From NCBI RefSeq assembly GCF_020509005.1, contig NC_063013.1, forward strand, positions 1,612,001 to 1,676,000: a stretch of DNA of 64,000 nucleotides, given 5' to 3'. Made by a program: the position numbers and the translations under genes. This DNA is from Fulvia fulva. Taxonomy: Eukaryota > Ascomycota > Dothideomycetes > Mycosphaerellales > Mycosphaerellaceae. Numbering within the stretch: position 1 is the first letter of the stretch; each line of letters opens with the position of its first letter. The notes under the pieces were generated by a model that saw nothing but the letters and a program-made list of their open reading frames with translations, made no database searches and was not told the DNA's origin. Below, one piece after another: positions 1 through 10,068 of the stretch.

Positions 1-2110
1 TGACCAGGCTAGGATGTTTGTGTCATCTACAAACCCTGAGGCTGATGTGTTTCTGGAGTTTAGCTTTGCTGGCAGGTCTGCCATAAAGAGGAGAAACAGG
101 ATTGGAGACATTGTTGATCCCTGTGGGATTCCTGTCTCTGTAGGCATGCTGTCAGATTTGTATCTGCCCAGTCTTAGTCTTGTGGTTCTGCCTCTAAGGA
201 AGGACTGGATGAACTGGACTGTCCAGTTAGGGATAGCCTTCTGTTTTAGGATGTGGATCAGCCTCTGGTGTGAGACATTGTCAAAGGCTCCTGATATGTC
301 TAGTGAGAGGAGTGTGGCTGCTTTGTTGTTCCCAAAGTGCCATAGGGTCTTGATCTGCTCTGTGATAAGTTCCACAGCTGTTAGTGTTGATCTTTGTTTC
401 CTGCCTCCCATCTGTTCTTCAGGGAGGATTCCATGTTCTTCAGCTAGGTTTGTCAGCCTTTCTGCTATGATCTTTTCCAGGAGTTTGCCTAGTGTGTTGA
501 GCAAGGCAATAGGTCTGTATGCCTTTAGCTTTGTGTAGTCCTCTTTCTGTGGTTTTCTCAAGACCACAGTCAGTGACTCCTTGAAGTGTTTAGGGCAGTG
601 TCCTTGGGCCATGCACTGTGAAAAGATGTTTGACAGTGCAGGGGAGATCTGGTCCTTGCATGTCTTAATGAACAAGTTTGGAATCCCATCTGGTCCTGGG
701 GCCTTGTTTCCTGAGAGTGTCTTAATGATGCTCTTGATCTCTCCCTCTCCCACTGTGCAGGATTGCTCTAGTGGTGTTGGATACACACTGCCCTCCAGAT
801 CCTGCAGGTCAGCTTCTACCTGTGTGCCAAAGAAATGTTTCCCCAATGCCTGTGCCTTTCCTGGGAGAGTGTGTTGGATTACTCCTTCCTGGTCTTCAAT
901 GTTTGGAAACTGGGGCAGCATGTTTCTGTCCTGTGTGGGTTGTCTTGCCCACTTTGCTAGTTTCCACATCTTCTCAGGATTCTGGGTAATGGATCCAACT
1001 GTTGACCTCCACTCCAGCATCTTGTCCCTCTTGATCTGGGCCTTCTTGTCTCTGGTTGCCTGGTTGTATCTGTCCTATGCTTCCTGGGAGTGACTCTGGG
1101 TAAGGGCTCTCCTGGCCTGCCTGGCTGCCTTGACCTTCTCTGAGCATTCCTTTGTCCAGAATGGCTTCTGGTACAGTGACTGTTTCTTTTCTCTGGTGTA
1201 GGCTGCTGCAGTTTCCTGCATTGTTCTAACCAGTTCTGCCACTGCTTGGTCTATGTCTGAGGCTGTTTCCAGTCTCCTGGTCTCTAGTCTAGCTAGCTTC
1301 TGTTCCAGGTCTTGTCTAATCTGTTCCCAGTTGGCTGCCTTCCAGGCCAGCTGAGGTTCTAGGTCTCCTTCCTGCTGTGTCTGTGTTTCAAACTCCACCT
1401 GAATTGGGAGGTGATCTGATGAGGACTCCAAGTCCTGGTTAACCCAGCATCTGGTGACCTTCTGCTGCAGGTCATGTGATGCAAAGCACAGGTCAATGGT
1501 GCTTGAGCTTGCTCTCTATGACCAGGTAGTTAGGCCCTTTGGGGTAACTAGGTGCATGTTGTTGCTTTGGGTAGTGGAGAGGAGTCTGTTAGCTAGGAAG
1601 TGATGGGCAGGTGCAAAGTCTGATCCCTATGTAGGATGGTGCAAGTTGAAGTCTCCCAGCACGATGTGTTGGGAGTCACTCTGCAAGATGTCTGGCAGCT
1701 GTTGTAGTGTGCCCAGCTAGGTGCTGCTTCTGGAGCTGGGGGGTGGGTTGTATACACTGTGGATGTGGATGCTGCCTTGGTTGATGTTGAGTCTAACTGA
1801 GGTGATGTCTCCCCCTTCCTATTGGATTTGTTCCCAGCTGTCTGTTGCTATCTCTTTGCTGATGTACATGCATGTTCTAGGAGTGCCTTGTTTGGCTAGG
1901 AGTATGTGATACCTTAGGTCGTTAGCAGTAGATGGTCTGTTAGATTTGCTGTTGATCTAAGGTTCCTAGACTGCAATGACTAGGTGTTTCTTTGGGTCCA
2001 GTGCTTAGAGAAAGCTTCTCTGGACCTTGTGCTGGCTTTTGTTGACATTGTACTGGATAGTGGTAAGATTGGGCGTCTCAATCATAACTCATCTATGCTG
2101 GTCTCCTGCT
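1..2110 (-). pseudogene. LINE A ORF2: endonuclease remnant and open reverse transcriptase frame
   Basis: ORF2 of the LINE, read right to left. The endonuclease half (about 2110-1430) has several stops; its C-terminal SSDHLPI motif is readable near 1430-1410. The linker (1431-1078) is open. A TAG at 1075-1077 lies where Trp is likely. Then the RT frame is open to the window start, with motifs in order: NKAPGPDGIPN near 700, YRPIALL near 525, DISGAFDNVSH near 285, GIPQGS near 110 and the catalytic FVDD at about 20-37. Arginines in the part I read are AGA/AGG rather than CGN. The C-terminal RNase H and zinc region is outside the window. It cannot make a complete ORF2 because of the endonuclease and linker stops. 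Confidence 0.8.
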
Positions 2111-2132
2111 GGTCTTCTCGTGCTTCCTGCTG

Positions 2133-3341
2133 CTAGCTGCTATTTGGGATTGTGGTAAGGTTAAGCCTGCTTTGTGACGGGTCTCTTCCTGCAACCACAA
2201 TTGATTTTGGTCTACCTATGGCAGGGTGGCCTTGGGCCTGTGTGGTCTCTTCTGTTCTGCCTCTTTTCAGAGGGTTGTAGACAGTCCTTAGGGGTTCTTG
2301 GGTGATTGTCCCTGTCTGGAATCTGATAGGGGTGTTGATCCTGGCTTCTCTTGCCCTCCTCTTTGCCTCAATCCTAGCTGTACAGTCTTGGGACCAGGAA
2401 GGGTGTTTCTTTCCACAGCATGCACATCTGGCTTCGCTCTTTGGGGCTGTGCAATTCTGTACTTTGTGGCTACTAGCACAGTGGGAACAAGTGTCCTTTT
2501 GGCTTGGGCATCTAGTAGAGATATGACCATACTGTTGGCACTTGAAACATTGCAGTAGTCTATAGGTGCTTCTATAGATTTCTGTGTCCATTCTTTCACA
2601 TTCCTAGTAGATGCCCTTATCAAGCACGGTGTTTGCCTGTTCTACAGTGCCTATCCAGAGCACTAGAGAAGACTCTCTCTTTGTGTCCTTTGTCTTTCTG
2701 TTGACCCATGCTGCTTTTGTGATCTGTAGCCCTGGGCATACAGCCTGGTTCTGGTCCTGCAGCCTCTTAAGGTCTCCTTCAATGTCAAACTTTGTGGTCA
2801 TCCTATGGGCAATAACCATATTTTGTTGGTGTGAGACCTTAGCCGTCTTGCCTAGTTTGACTGTCCACTCCTTCTGTGTCTCTAGCCTCTTCCTGTCTTG
2901 CTCCTGTGCTGTGAACAGCTTAAGGACACCTCCCTTCTCTTTCCTGGCTCCAATGATGCCTTGTATCCCAATCTTCTGTATGATCTCCTTGCCTGACAGG
3001 CCCTCAATCTCTTTCTGCTCTTGCTGGTCGGAAATGTAGACCTTGATAGCTGTTTTCTGGGGGGGAGGGTTTTGGGATGCAACTGCTGCCCAGGTTGGTT
3101 GGCTTAGTTTCTGGCCTTCCTGTGTCCTCTTCTTTGCTGCTGCTGCTACTGTCCTGTTAATGATCTGTCCTGTTTGGCTCCTTAGTGCCTTTAGCCCTCC
3201 AAGGAGCTCCAAAATCATCCCCTTAAGTGCTCTTTCTGGGTGCTCGCCATCTCCTGCCATTGCCATTGTTTCTGCCTTCCTGCAGACCTCCTTCCACTCG
3301 TTACTCTCCTGCTCCTGGTCGTTTCCTGCGATCGCTATCAT
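2133..3341 (-). pseudogene. LINE A ORF1, gag-like protein with CCHC zinc knuckles, one nonsense codon
   Basis: ORF1 of the LINE. The N-terminal part (3341-2607) is Gln/Lys-rich and includes an RNA-binding-like region. After one in-frame TAG (2604-2606) the same frame resumes and carries three cysteine clusters: CFKCQQYGHISTRC (C-x2-C-x4-H-x4-C), CSHCASSHKVQNC and CACCGKKHPSWSQDC. In related elements ORF1 coats the element RNA. The TAG sits where related ORF1 proteins often have Trp, so a TGG-to-TAG change (CCA to CTA on the + strand) is the simplest reading. Otherwise the frame is open, so this copy is only lightly damaged. The break means no full-length ORF1 product from this copy without readthrough. 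Confidence 0.8.
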
Positions 3342-3367
3342 CGTGTCTCTCTGAACCTTGGAACGTA

Positions 3368-3390
3368 ATTATATATATATATATACATAT
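3368..3390. repeat. (TA)n microsatellite between LINE A and the RING gene
   Basis: About 11 TA units just outside the LINE ORF1 start. It would encode the Ile-Tyr run at the front of the longest RING reading frame, which argues that this frame start is not the true one. Confidence 0.8.
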
Positions 3391-3399
3391 GTTCCTTCG

Positions 3400-4134
3400 A
3401 TGGACGAATACTTTCACGCCATCACAAAAAGAAAGGAGCACTGGCCAATACACACCATCGACCCACAGAAATTGTCAACTTCTTGGCTACACGGTCCCAG
3501 CCTTGAACTTCGGTGTGATAACATCATGCCCACCACCGGCCACAGTCCAGAGGCATCACACCCTGTCATGACCCGATCTAAGCATAAGATACTGGCCTCC
3601 AAAGTACGCCTTATTGTGGACGAATTAGACGAAGCTATGTTCTCCAAGCTCGAGAGAGACTGCGCAACGAATCCCACTGCACCTCTTGGCCCAGCTGCAT
3701 GTGCACAAGACATCTGTAGCATCTGCTTCGATGACTTCCAAGAAGTCACGTACTCGATATGCGGTCGACACATATTCTGCCAACACTGCCTTACAACATG
3801 GCTTCAAGACCACCCAACATGTCCAACGTGCAGGTGCGATGCAGTCCAGCTTTTCCAGCGGATTAAAGCGACATGTAGCGCGGAAATCATCACGACCCGC
3901 GAGCGGATCTGCGAAGTGATTGCGACCGTGGAAACTGCCCTCCAAGTAGGACGCGATCCTAATCATGTGACAGCGGAGCGTATTGATAAAATGTTTGAGG
4001 ACTGGGAAGAATACTACGAAGACGGCTATGAGTACTGTCTGCGACATTTGGCAAGTAGACCTTTGGGTCGGCGCTGGGCTTCGGATGCTATGCGCTACAT
4101 GATTGATGAAAATCGGGTGGACAGGCTAAAATAA
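3400..4134 (+). CDS. RING-finger (C3HC4) protein, probable E3 ubiquitin ligase
   Basis: A single-exon gene. A RING finger lies at about 3715-3837: C-x2-C-x11-C-x2-H-x2-C-x2-C-x10-C-x2-C (CSIC ... CGRHIFCQHC ... CPTC). RING proteins recruit E2 enzymes and pass ubiquitin to substrates; none can be named here. The C-terminal half is charged (EDWEEYYEDGYEY) with no recognised domain. The frame opens at 3358, but its first codons are the TA microsatellite. Better starts are 3400 (244 aa, MDEYFHA) or 3526 (202 aa, MPTTGH); I give 3400. LINE A ends within about 60 bp of this start, so the native promoter may have been displaced. RING identity is firm, the start and role are not. Confidence 0.75.
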   Translation: MDEYFHAITKRKEHWPIHTIDPQKLSTSWLHGPSLELRCDNIMPTTGHSPEASHPVMTRSKHKILASKVRLIVDELDEAMFSKLERDCATNPTAPLGPAACAQDICSICFDDFQEVTYSICGRHIFCQHCLTTWLQDHPTCPTCRCDAVQLFQRIKATCSAEIITTRERICEVIATVETALQVGRDPNHVTAERIDKMFEDWEEYYEDGYEYCLRHLASRPLGRRWASDAMRYMIDENRVDRLK

Positions 4135-4421
4135 GCTGTTGGCAACCGAAGGAAGAGCCCGGGTGGTGCAGTGTGATCGCAGAGAGCACTGAACCTTCAC
4201 AGTGGAGCAAGATCGGAGCGCCTTTTTCAACGGAGACGTACTCTTCCAACAAGTGTAAATGGTGGTACCGCTACATCGCTTTCCGGTGCTTTTTGAAAGT
4301 GATTCTGCAGCACTGGACTAAAAAGTGGAACGTTGTTGTACATGATATCAACAAAACATGCCCATGGGGTACCATTATCCTGTTGCGCACCTCAACTCCT
4401 CTTGATCGCCCTATTCCTAAC

Positions 4422-6020
4422 TCAGAAAATATCACTATCATCCAGCGGATCAACATCCACCTTTTTCTTCTTCTCCCTAAACGTATCCTCCAACGGCCCG
4501 CCACTGATCGTATCCTCCTCCGCCTCTGCCTCGAGATCCACCATCTCCGTGAACGAAGGTGCCGTTTTAGGCGGTAATGGCTTTCGACCTGAGAGTACCT
4601 CGAAAAGAGAATCTTCACTTCCACCCTCTTCAAATGGCACGTCCCGTGTGATGGCCGTAGCGCGTGGAGTACCTGCCACCATTTCGTCCTGACCTTCGGG
4701 ATAGATGAGTTGGAAGTTGTGCATTTCTGTAGCCATGACCATGGACTTAGCCTCTGCCGTGGTGTTAACCCAGCTCAGCTTCGCTTTCGGTCTCGCGCCA
4801 GTGGGAAGTGCGAGCGGTGGTGAGACAGATGATACATCGTATACATGTGCAAAGCCCTCGGCGCAGTCGATCAGCAGAATGTCAGGCCGGGTAGGGTGCC
4901 ATGACAAGCTCCGAACATTAGCGTGCTGGATCACTACTGCATGTGCAGACAATGTGGCCATGTTCCAGAGCCAGATCGTATTAAGCATGCGACAGTCGCG
5001 GGTGACCAGGTGATTACTGTCACTGCTGAAGGACAGCTCTGCTACGCCGAGATCGCTTGGTTCGGAAGTTGGTTTGGCTGTGGAGAGGGGTGGTAAGACT
5101 GGGTGCGACTGTAATGAGTAAGAATGCGTATTCGACGCGGAGAGTATTTCGAGCCAGACGGGCGCTTGATCGGATTGTGGGAGCGAGGACTGATCGATGG
5201 TGGTGTTGTGTTCGAGGATGGCGAGGGGTGAGAAAGTTTTGGTGTTGAGGAGCTCAACTTTGCCATCGTGTTTTGACAATGCCAGATATCGACCATCTGC
5301 TGACCAGGCCATATTTTTGGTGCTCAAGCCGTCGTCAGCATCTTTGTTTGTAGGGTATGATCGAAAGAGGTGGCCATCGGGTGTGTAGATGTGCAGGTTC
5401 GGGCTGGCAGTCGGTACATCCAAAATTGCAAGCCATCTTCCATCCGGCGACCATGACAGCAATTGTGCATCAACAGTGGGCAGCTTAATAGGCGCCGTGG
5501 CCGATGTCAAAGATGGAAAGTGCAGTGCCAAATTATCGTCAGCTCCATTCCTGGTAAGCAGAGCGAAAAGCCCCGACGAAGCCTTCCCTGGCCGCAGTCC
5601 CCAAGCTTGCCCATCACAAGTTGTCTTGACATTCGGTAGATCGAGAGCCTTCGCACTATTCATATGCCAGAGCTTCGACTTCCCAAACTCCGAGATCACG
5701 AGGAGGTAATCGGTCCCGATAAAGTCTGCTGTGGCGACTCGTCCAAGTCCTCCCGTGCCATTTTTCAGCCAGACGCGTTCTTCCAGTACCTCGCTGTCGA
5801 TGACATGTACACCGTGGTCGTAGGCGACTAGCAGTTGCTTCGAGTCCGCGGACCATTTGAGGGAAGTGAACTTTGTTGCTGGGGAGAATCTGCAGCGGCC
5901 TTTTTCGAGGTATCCATTTTGTGCGAGGTCGCGTTTGAAGATGTTTCCACTTTGGACGTATGCGATAGAGCGGCCATCAGGAGACGCTACGGGGACCTGT
6001 ATTGCATCGCTGACAGCCAT
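4422..6020 (-). CDS. WDR8: WRAP73/WDR8-like WD-repeat protein
   Basis: 532 aa, single exon, start at MAVSDAIQVPV. WD-type blades include SPDGRSIAYV near the N terminus, LKWSADSKQLLVAY around residue 55, LLSWSPDGRWLAIL around 185, MAWSADGRYLAL around 240 and LSWHPTRPDILLI around 370. The order and wording match the WRAP73/Wdr8 family, which works at centrosomes or spindle pole bodies (fission yeast Wdr8 acts with Msd1 in spindle anchoring). The C terminus is acidic and low-complexity (DLEAEAEEDT, DPLDDSDIF) with a lysine stretch, possibly disordered. It converges with the RING gene, with about 290 bp between stops. Family call is good; the symbol follows the fission yeast/animal name. Confidence 0.75.
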   Translation of the reverse strand: MAVSDAIQVPVASPDGRSIAYVQSGNIFKRDLAQNGYLEKGRCRFSPATKFTSLKWSADSKQLLVAYDHGVHVIDSEVLEERVWLKNGTGGLGRVATADFIGTDYLLVISEFGKSKLWHMNSAKALDLPNVKTTCDGQAWGLRPGKASSGLFALLTRNGADDNLALHFPSLTSATAPIKLPTVDAQLLSWSPDGRWLAILDVPTASPNLHIYTPDGHLFRSYPTNKDADDGLSTKNMAWSADGRYLALSKHDGKVELLNTKTFSPLAILEHNTTIDQSSLPQSDQAPVWLEILSASNTHSYSLQSHPVLPPLSTAKPTSEPSDLGVAELSFSSDSNHLVTRDCRMLNTIWLWNMATLSAHAVVIQHANVRSLSWHPTRPDILLIDCAEGFAHVYDVSSVSPPLALPTGARPKAKLSWVNTTAEAKSMVMATEMHNFQLIYPEGQDEMVAGTPRATAITRDVPFEEGGSEDSLFEVLSGRKPLPPKTAPSFTEMVDLEAEAEEDTISGGPLEDTFREKKKKVDVDPLDDSDIF

Positions 6021-6725
6021 GATGTGGTAATGTGCCGGGTGTAAACAGAAGTAAATAGAGAAGCTGAAGTCGGCAGTTTAGCCGAGAGTGAATGCTTCAA
6101 GCTTCCACTAGCGTCATGCAGGTGACAGCCAATGAACAGACGACCTGTCCTGGGTGACTTCACTTGCTACAGTATGTAGATACAACATCGTTCCTTCTTT
6201 TGATCTCATTGCGCCGAAGGCGCGTTATAATATGGCGAGGCTGCACCGAGCAAGCGAAGCGTTGATTGGACGAGCGTTAGCGAGCCTTAAGCAACGCTAG
6301 CTTGCTAGTGCAGCGAGCCATTGTGCGCAGTCTCCACCTACACGGGTGTAGCCACACCGCGCAGCACTATAGCGACGTGTGAGCCTGCGAACACTCGAGC
6401 GGAGGTCGCTAAGCCTAGCGGAGCGACACTCAACACCTCGCGCTAGCGCTGCAGGCAGAAGGGGGGTCCAGGGGGTCTCCCCCGGAAACAAGGGGACGGA
6501 TCTTAACTACAGCGATATTGGATCTAAACTAGAGCGATGTTAGATCTAAACCACAGCGATGTTAAACCTAAGCAATAGCGATGCTAGTGCTAGCAACAGG
6601 AAACAGATTGCGCCCGAGCCGGATAGTAGACGAGCACAACCTCTAGCAGTAGAAAAGAGCTTCGGCGCTTTACGAGGACTGGCTCTGCCGCCTCGCAACA
6701 CATTTTTTGTATTGCTTGCTCTACC
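6021..6725. other. Intergenic: WDR8 promoter, hairpin-rich patch and tandem repeat
   Basis: No gene seen. 6215-6480 is rich in short inverted repeats and G/C runs (GGGGGGTCC ... CTCCCCC), the look of a decayed repeat; the tandem repeat at 6499-6586 follows. Confidence 0.5.
6499..6586. repeat. 22-bp tandem repeat, four copies
   Basis: Four consecutive 22-bp units starting at 6499, 6521, 6543 and 6565 with consensus close to GATCTAAACCACAGCGATGT plus TA. The AGCGAT core is kept in all four; the last unit is the most diverged and a degenerate fifth may follow. Right after the hairpin-rich patch 6215-6480. Function unknown. Confidence 0.8.
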
Positions 6726-7213
6726 ATGGCTGGCCATGTCGAGACTGAAAACTTACTGAGGCACCCACAAGAGCTCCGAGACTTCATCTACACCTTCGCC
6801 ATAGAATCACACTGGATCCCCTCACCTCCCCCTCCCACCACCAGACCACCGCAAACACCTCCCCTACTACGCCGCAGAACACGCAAAATGGCAGGGCCTC
6901 GCTCTCCTCAGCACAAATAAGCAGCTTCGCGCAGGTCTCCAAGACTTTATTGGCCCAAAACCGCAAGCAAAGCGGTCTCCAAGCAGACCTCAACATTACC
7001 ATAAAAAATCACGCTCCCACCCCAATCTGGACATACCTCAGCTACACCCTTCATCCCCACGACAGCCTCGACACTCTGCACGTCAATCTTCACATCCACA
7101 GCTCGGAATCCTTCGTCCGCGACGAGAGCTGGCCCCGACCACCCAGTCAAATCTTCCACGACCTGATCGATCTCCTAAGCCGCTTTGTCTTCCTAGATAC
7201 CAAGCTGTCTTGA
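6726..7213 (+). pseudogene. 2EXR-like fragment, frameshifted
   Basis: Three pieces of a protein typical of the large fungal 2EXR/F-box-like family, each in a different frame: HPQELRDFIYTFAIE (6726-6800), then AEHAKWQGLALLSTNKQLRA in the next frame (about 6862-6935), then PIWTYLSYTLHPHDSLDTLH to a stop at 7213 in the third frame. The pieces are in the order expected of the family (LPPELR-like start, NKQLRAE-like middle, W-x-x-P ... hydrophobic strand). I saw no GT...AG pair that would join them, so two frameshifts are the simplest reading. Family assignment is moderate. Confidence 0.45.
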
Positions 7214-8067
7214 CCCTTCGCCTGCTCTTCAATTTCCAGATCCTCATTTCATTGAACTGCTGTCTATTAGGATCCTTTTTCATAATGACCACACACCAGA
7301 CACATGGCCATGCACAACACATGAGATTTTCCGGAACTTCAAGACGCTTTCGATGCTGAATACTGCCTACCGATACCTAGGAGCAGTACGCGCGAGTGCC
7401 GCGAATAGCCGTGGTGGCGAGGAGATACATCGTACTGCGGAGTGGGAACTCAGGCCTGGAGGGCAGTCACGCTACCCCGGTGGAAGTCGGTTTCGAGAGG
7501 CGGGTTGGGCTGTAATGAGTTTCCGATTTGTGGAGTCTTGGATGGGTTGTTACGAGGAGTGTCAATCTGCGGAGATCGAAGGGGTCTGAATGAAAGTAGT
7601 CAACATAGGTGTAAGTGTGGTTTCATTCGTTTCGTAATGCCTCGAGCCAAATATATGCACTCTCCCTCTACCTCGACCATGCTGATGCTAGTAATCGCTC
7701 AAATCTGCCAGCCAGTTTCGCTTCAGAACGTTGCGCCATGGTATCGTGTTCCTCTTGTACGCCGCCCATTGCTTTAGTTGCATGTGCCGATTGCGGCAAG
7801 CCCTGTATCGACTTCCACCGGATCTCCCTACCCGATCTTGCTACTCGTCTCCTCATGGTGCACCGTGCAGAGCATCCTCAACGCCGCGGTGTCCGACCGT
7901 CCCATCTCCTGAGCTGATCTATCATTGCCCATTTCCCCCACACAGCGAAGTGTTCTTGAATGGCTTGCCCCTGCGTTCTATGCTCGATTTCTGGAGCAGA
8001 TTAACGACCACAGCGGCCAGAAGTGCACCATTTTTTCGATCATGCTCCCAGCATGGGCTCACCATGC
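7214..8067. other. Intergenic, nothing recognised
   Basis: About 850 bp between the 2EXR-like fragment and the 3' end of the PHO80-like gene. Short open frames lack family signals; no RNA gene seen. Confidence 0.5.
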
Positions 8068-9333
8068 CTAGCACTTCATCTGATAGGAGCTACATGTCGG
8101 TTCATTCCCCATGTGTTGATCATCGTTGTTGGCTTCGTCTTTCCCGCCATCGCTTCCACTGCTGAGCGATGTGGAGCTGCTCCCAGCTTCGATGATGTAT
8201 CCGTCTGTCCTATCCACGAGAGAAGCATAATATTCTTCAAGCACCTCTGGCTTCGGGACTATCCTGTAGTTCACTCTCTGCAAAAGGTCCAGCTCCAGTG
8301 TCGCGAGTTCTGATACTGGGATACCACCAATTCGAGCGTATGTAGGGTTCGTCCAGAAGCTGTCGCTGAGGCCTTTTGCTGCTACGGTCGCTGCGGTGAT
8401 GAGGAACCGATGCACTGTCAAGCTGTTAATTGTGAACGCCGGATACAGTGTGCAGAGTCGATCGATGTAGTAGACCATGCTGAGCAGGATGGGCGGTGGC
8501 AGAGTGGCATGCTGTATTAGGCGTTGTAGGTAGTCAGACACGCTGATTCCGGGTGGTGCGCGAGAGTGAAACCTGGTCAGACGTCCATCACGCAAGGGAA
8601 TCTGGTCGTTGATGCGAATCAGCTCCATTAGCATATGCGACATGAGAGCGCCCAAGTCCTTGGGATTGCAAGTCTCGTATTTTGATGGCATCACTTTCAC
8701 GGTGCCCTCTGCCCTGGCTTTCTTGGGTGCATTCGAATATCCATGTGTCGAACGTGCCTCTTGCGGCTCGTTGCTGGAGGAAGATGCTGCTGTATTTATG
8801 CTCCCAGCAGCGCGGTCAGGATCTGATCGAAGCTGCGGCTCGGCAGGAGCTGGTGGTCGAGCCGCGGAGCGGTGGGTGTTGGTCCCACTCATCGGCTCGG
8901 GAGAGGACTCGTCGCTGGAAGACTGCGCGTCCTTTCGCTTGCGCACGCTGCTCGCACTCCTGCCCGGAGGCCGTCCCTTCCCGGCGGCGATGGCCACGTT
9001 GCGACCAGCGGTGGGAGGAAAGCCGTCCGGGCTGTACTGCGTGCTCGCATCCACGTACCCCGCGAAACTCGCTGCTACCAGGCCGCTCTCGACAAAATGC
9101 TGCTTCGGCTGCTGTGGACCCAGTGCTGTGGTCGGCGCATTGAATGCGCGGCGTGGCGAGCTGGCGGTGTTGTAGGCAGCAGAAGCGCTACTGCTGGCGG
9201 GAAACCTCGGTGATGCGCGTGAGGCGGCGGGGCTTCGCTGGGGAGGCGCGAAAGAGGCTCGCGGTGAGGAAACGTGGAAGGAGGATCGTGGAGAATTGGC
9301 GGGTGAGGAGGAGGAGCTTATGGTGGTAGACAT
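8068..9333 (-). CDS. PHO80: PHO80-like cyclin (PREG type)
   Basis: 421 aa, single exon as read. The N-terminal 200 residues are Ser/Pro/Ala-rich and probably disordered. The cyclin domain starts at about residue 215: PSKYETCNPKDLGALMSHML, then SVSDYLQRLIQHATLPPPIL, YYIDRLCTLYPAFTINSLTV HRF, and KGLSDSFWTNPTYARIGGI, all family hallmarks of PHO80/PREG cyclins. In yeast and Neurospora this cyclin with its CDK partner (PHO85/PGOV) represses phosphate-starvation genes by phosphorylating PHO4/NUC-1. The C terminus is acidic and may have a small undetected intron. Confident family call. Confidence 0.85.
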   Translation of the reverse strand: MSTTISSSSSPANSPRSSFHVSSPRASFAPPQRSPAASRASPRFPASSSASAAYNTASSPRRAFNAPTTALGPQQPKQHFVESGLVAASFAGYVDASTQYSPDGFPPTAGRNVAIAAGKGRPPGRSASSVRKRKDAQSSSDESSPEPMSGTNTHRSAARPPAPAEPQLRSDPDRAAGSINTAASSSSNEPQEARSTHGYSNAPKKARAEGTVKVMPSKYETCNPKDLGALMSHMLMELIRINDQIPLRDGRLTRFHSRAPPGISVSDYLQRLIQHATLPPPILLSMVYYIDRLCTLYPAFTINSLTVHRFLITAATVAAKGLSDSFWTNPTYARIGGIPVSELATLELDLLQRVNYRIVPKPEVLEEYYASLVDRTDGYIIEAGSSSTSLSSGSDGGKDEANNDDQHMGNEPTCSSYQMKC

Positions 9334-10068
9334 GAGGCAGATCGCCGGCGCCCCTGGTAGAAAGCGTGGCCGATGTAGGTTGAAGACAGGAATAGTGCGC
9401 TGCTGGCTTGGATAGCGGAGTCGTGAAGCATTGTATCAGGACCGCCGACTCGCTGATTGGCCGGAATATACGCAGTCAGGGCCGGGACTGCACATCAGTC
9501 AATCAAACGAGCGAGTCGAGCGACGGTGGGTTGACGGGTGGCAGAAAAGCGCAGGAAAAAGCTGTTTGTGGCATGTCCAAGTGACGAGCGGGATCGGCTG
9601 AAGATGAACGCCACCCTACTATATTCTCACGTGGGCTGCTTCACCCGGCTTCTGGAGGCAAACTAGTGCTACGGATCGTCTTCCGATGAATGCTGCCGAT
9701 TCGTGATCAGCCCAAGCTTTGCTTCCTTGGTGCCTCCATTGCAGTGTCGAGACCAAGGGGACTGATGGAAGTGGCCGCAGTGCTGCATGGAGCAATCGAG
9801 GTCTAAAGGCTGGCCATGGATACAGCAGTAGCACTTGATATGCCAAGCCAATCAATATTTCATGTCTCTTCTCCATCAATGTACCCCTCATGACGCATTA
9901 GGTACTGTACTGCAAACAAAATCGACCAGGGTCATCCATAGCTTGCTTGACTTTCCATACATGTAGCATTGACCTTTCACATCTCTGCTACCTTCAACCA
10001 CCATCCTCACACTCCTTGAACAGCAGCATAGAACCTCACATTACGCTCCAAGGCCACCAAGTGCAATC
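9334..10068. promoter_or_regulatory. Divergent promoter region between PHO80-like and SRPBCC genes
   Basis: About 735 bp between divergently transcribed genes; must hold both promoters. No specific site recognised. Confidence 0.4.

Larger units (their letters stand above)
1..3350 (-). mobile_element. LINE A: Tad1/I-type non-LTR retrotransposon, truncated by the window edge
   Basis: Minus-strand non-LTR retrotransposon with the usual order: gag-like ORF1 with CCHC knuckles (about 3341-2133), endonuclease remnant (about 2100-1400, ending in a SSDHLPI-type motif near 1425) and reverse transcriptase from about 1074 to the window start (YRPIALLNTLGK near 520, GIPQGS near 110, FVDDTN near 20-37). 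The 3' end lies outside the window. The 5' end is just before a (TA)n tract at about 3368-3390. The RT frame is open from 1074 to base 1. The stops I traced are TAG where tryptophan is expected (2604-2606, 1075-1077, about 1516-1518). I saw no CpG in the first 1.6 kb, unlike all neighbouring genes. Strand and class are secure; clade assignment is by architecture only. Confidence 0.9.

Noticed and set aside
14..1093. Plus-strand open frames over LINE A
   Set aside because: Antisense to the RT and linker frames; the low-stop look is a mirror of the minus-strand coding and the CpG-poor sequence.
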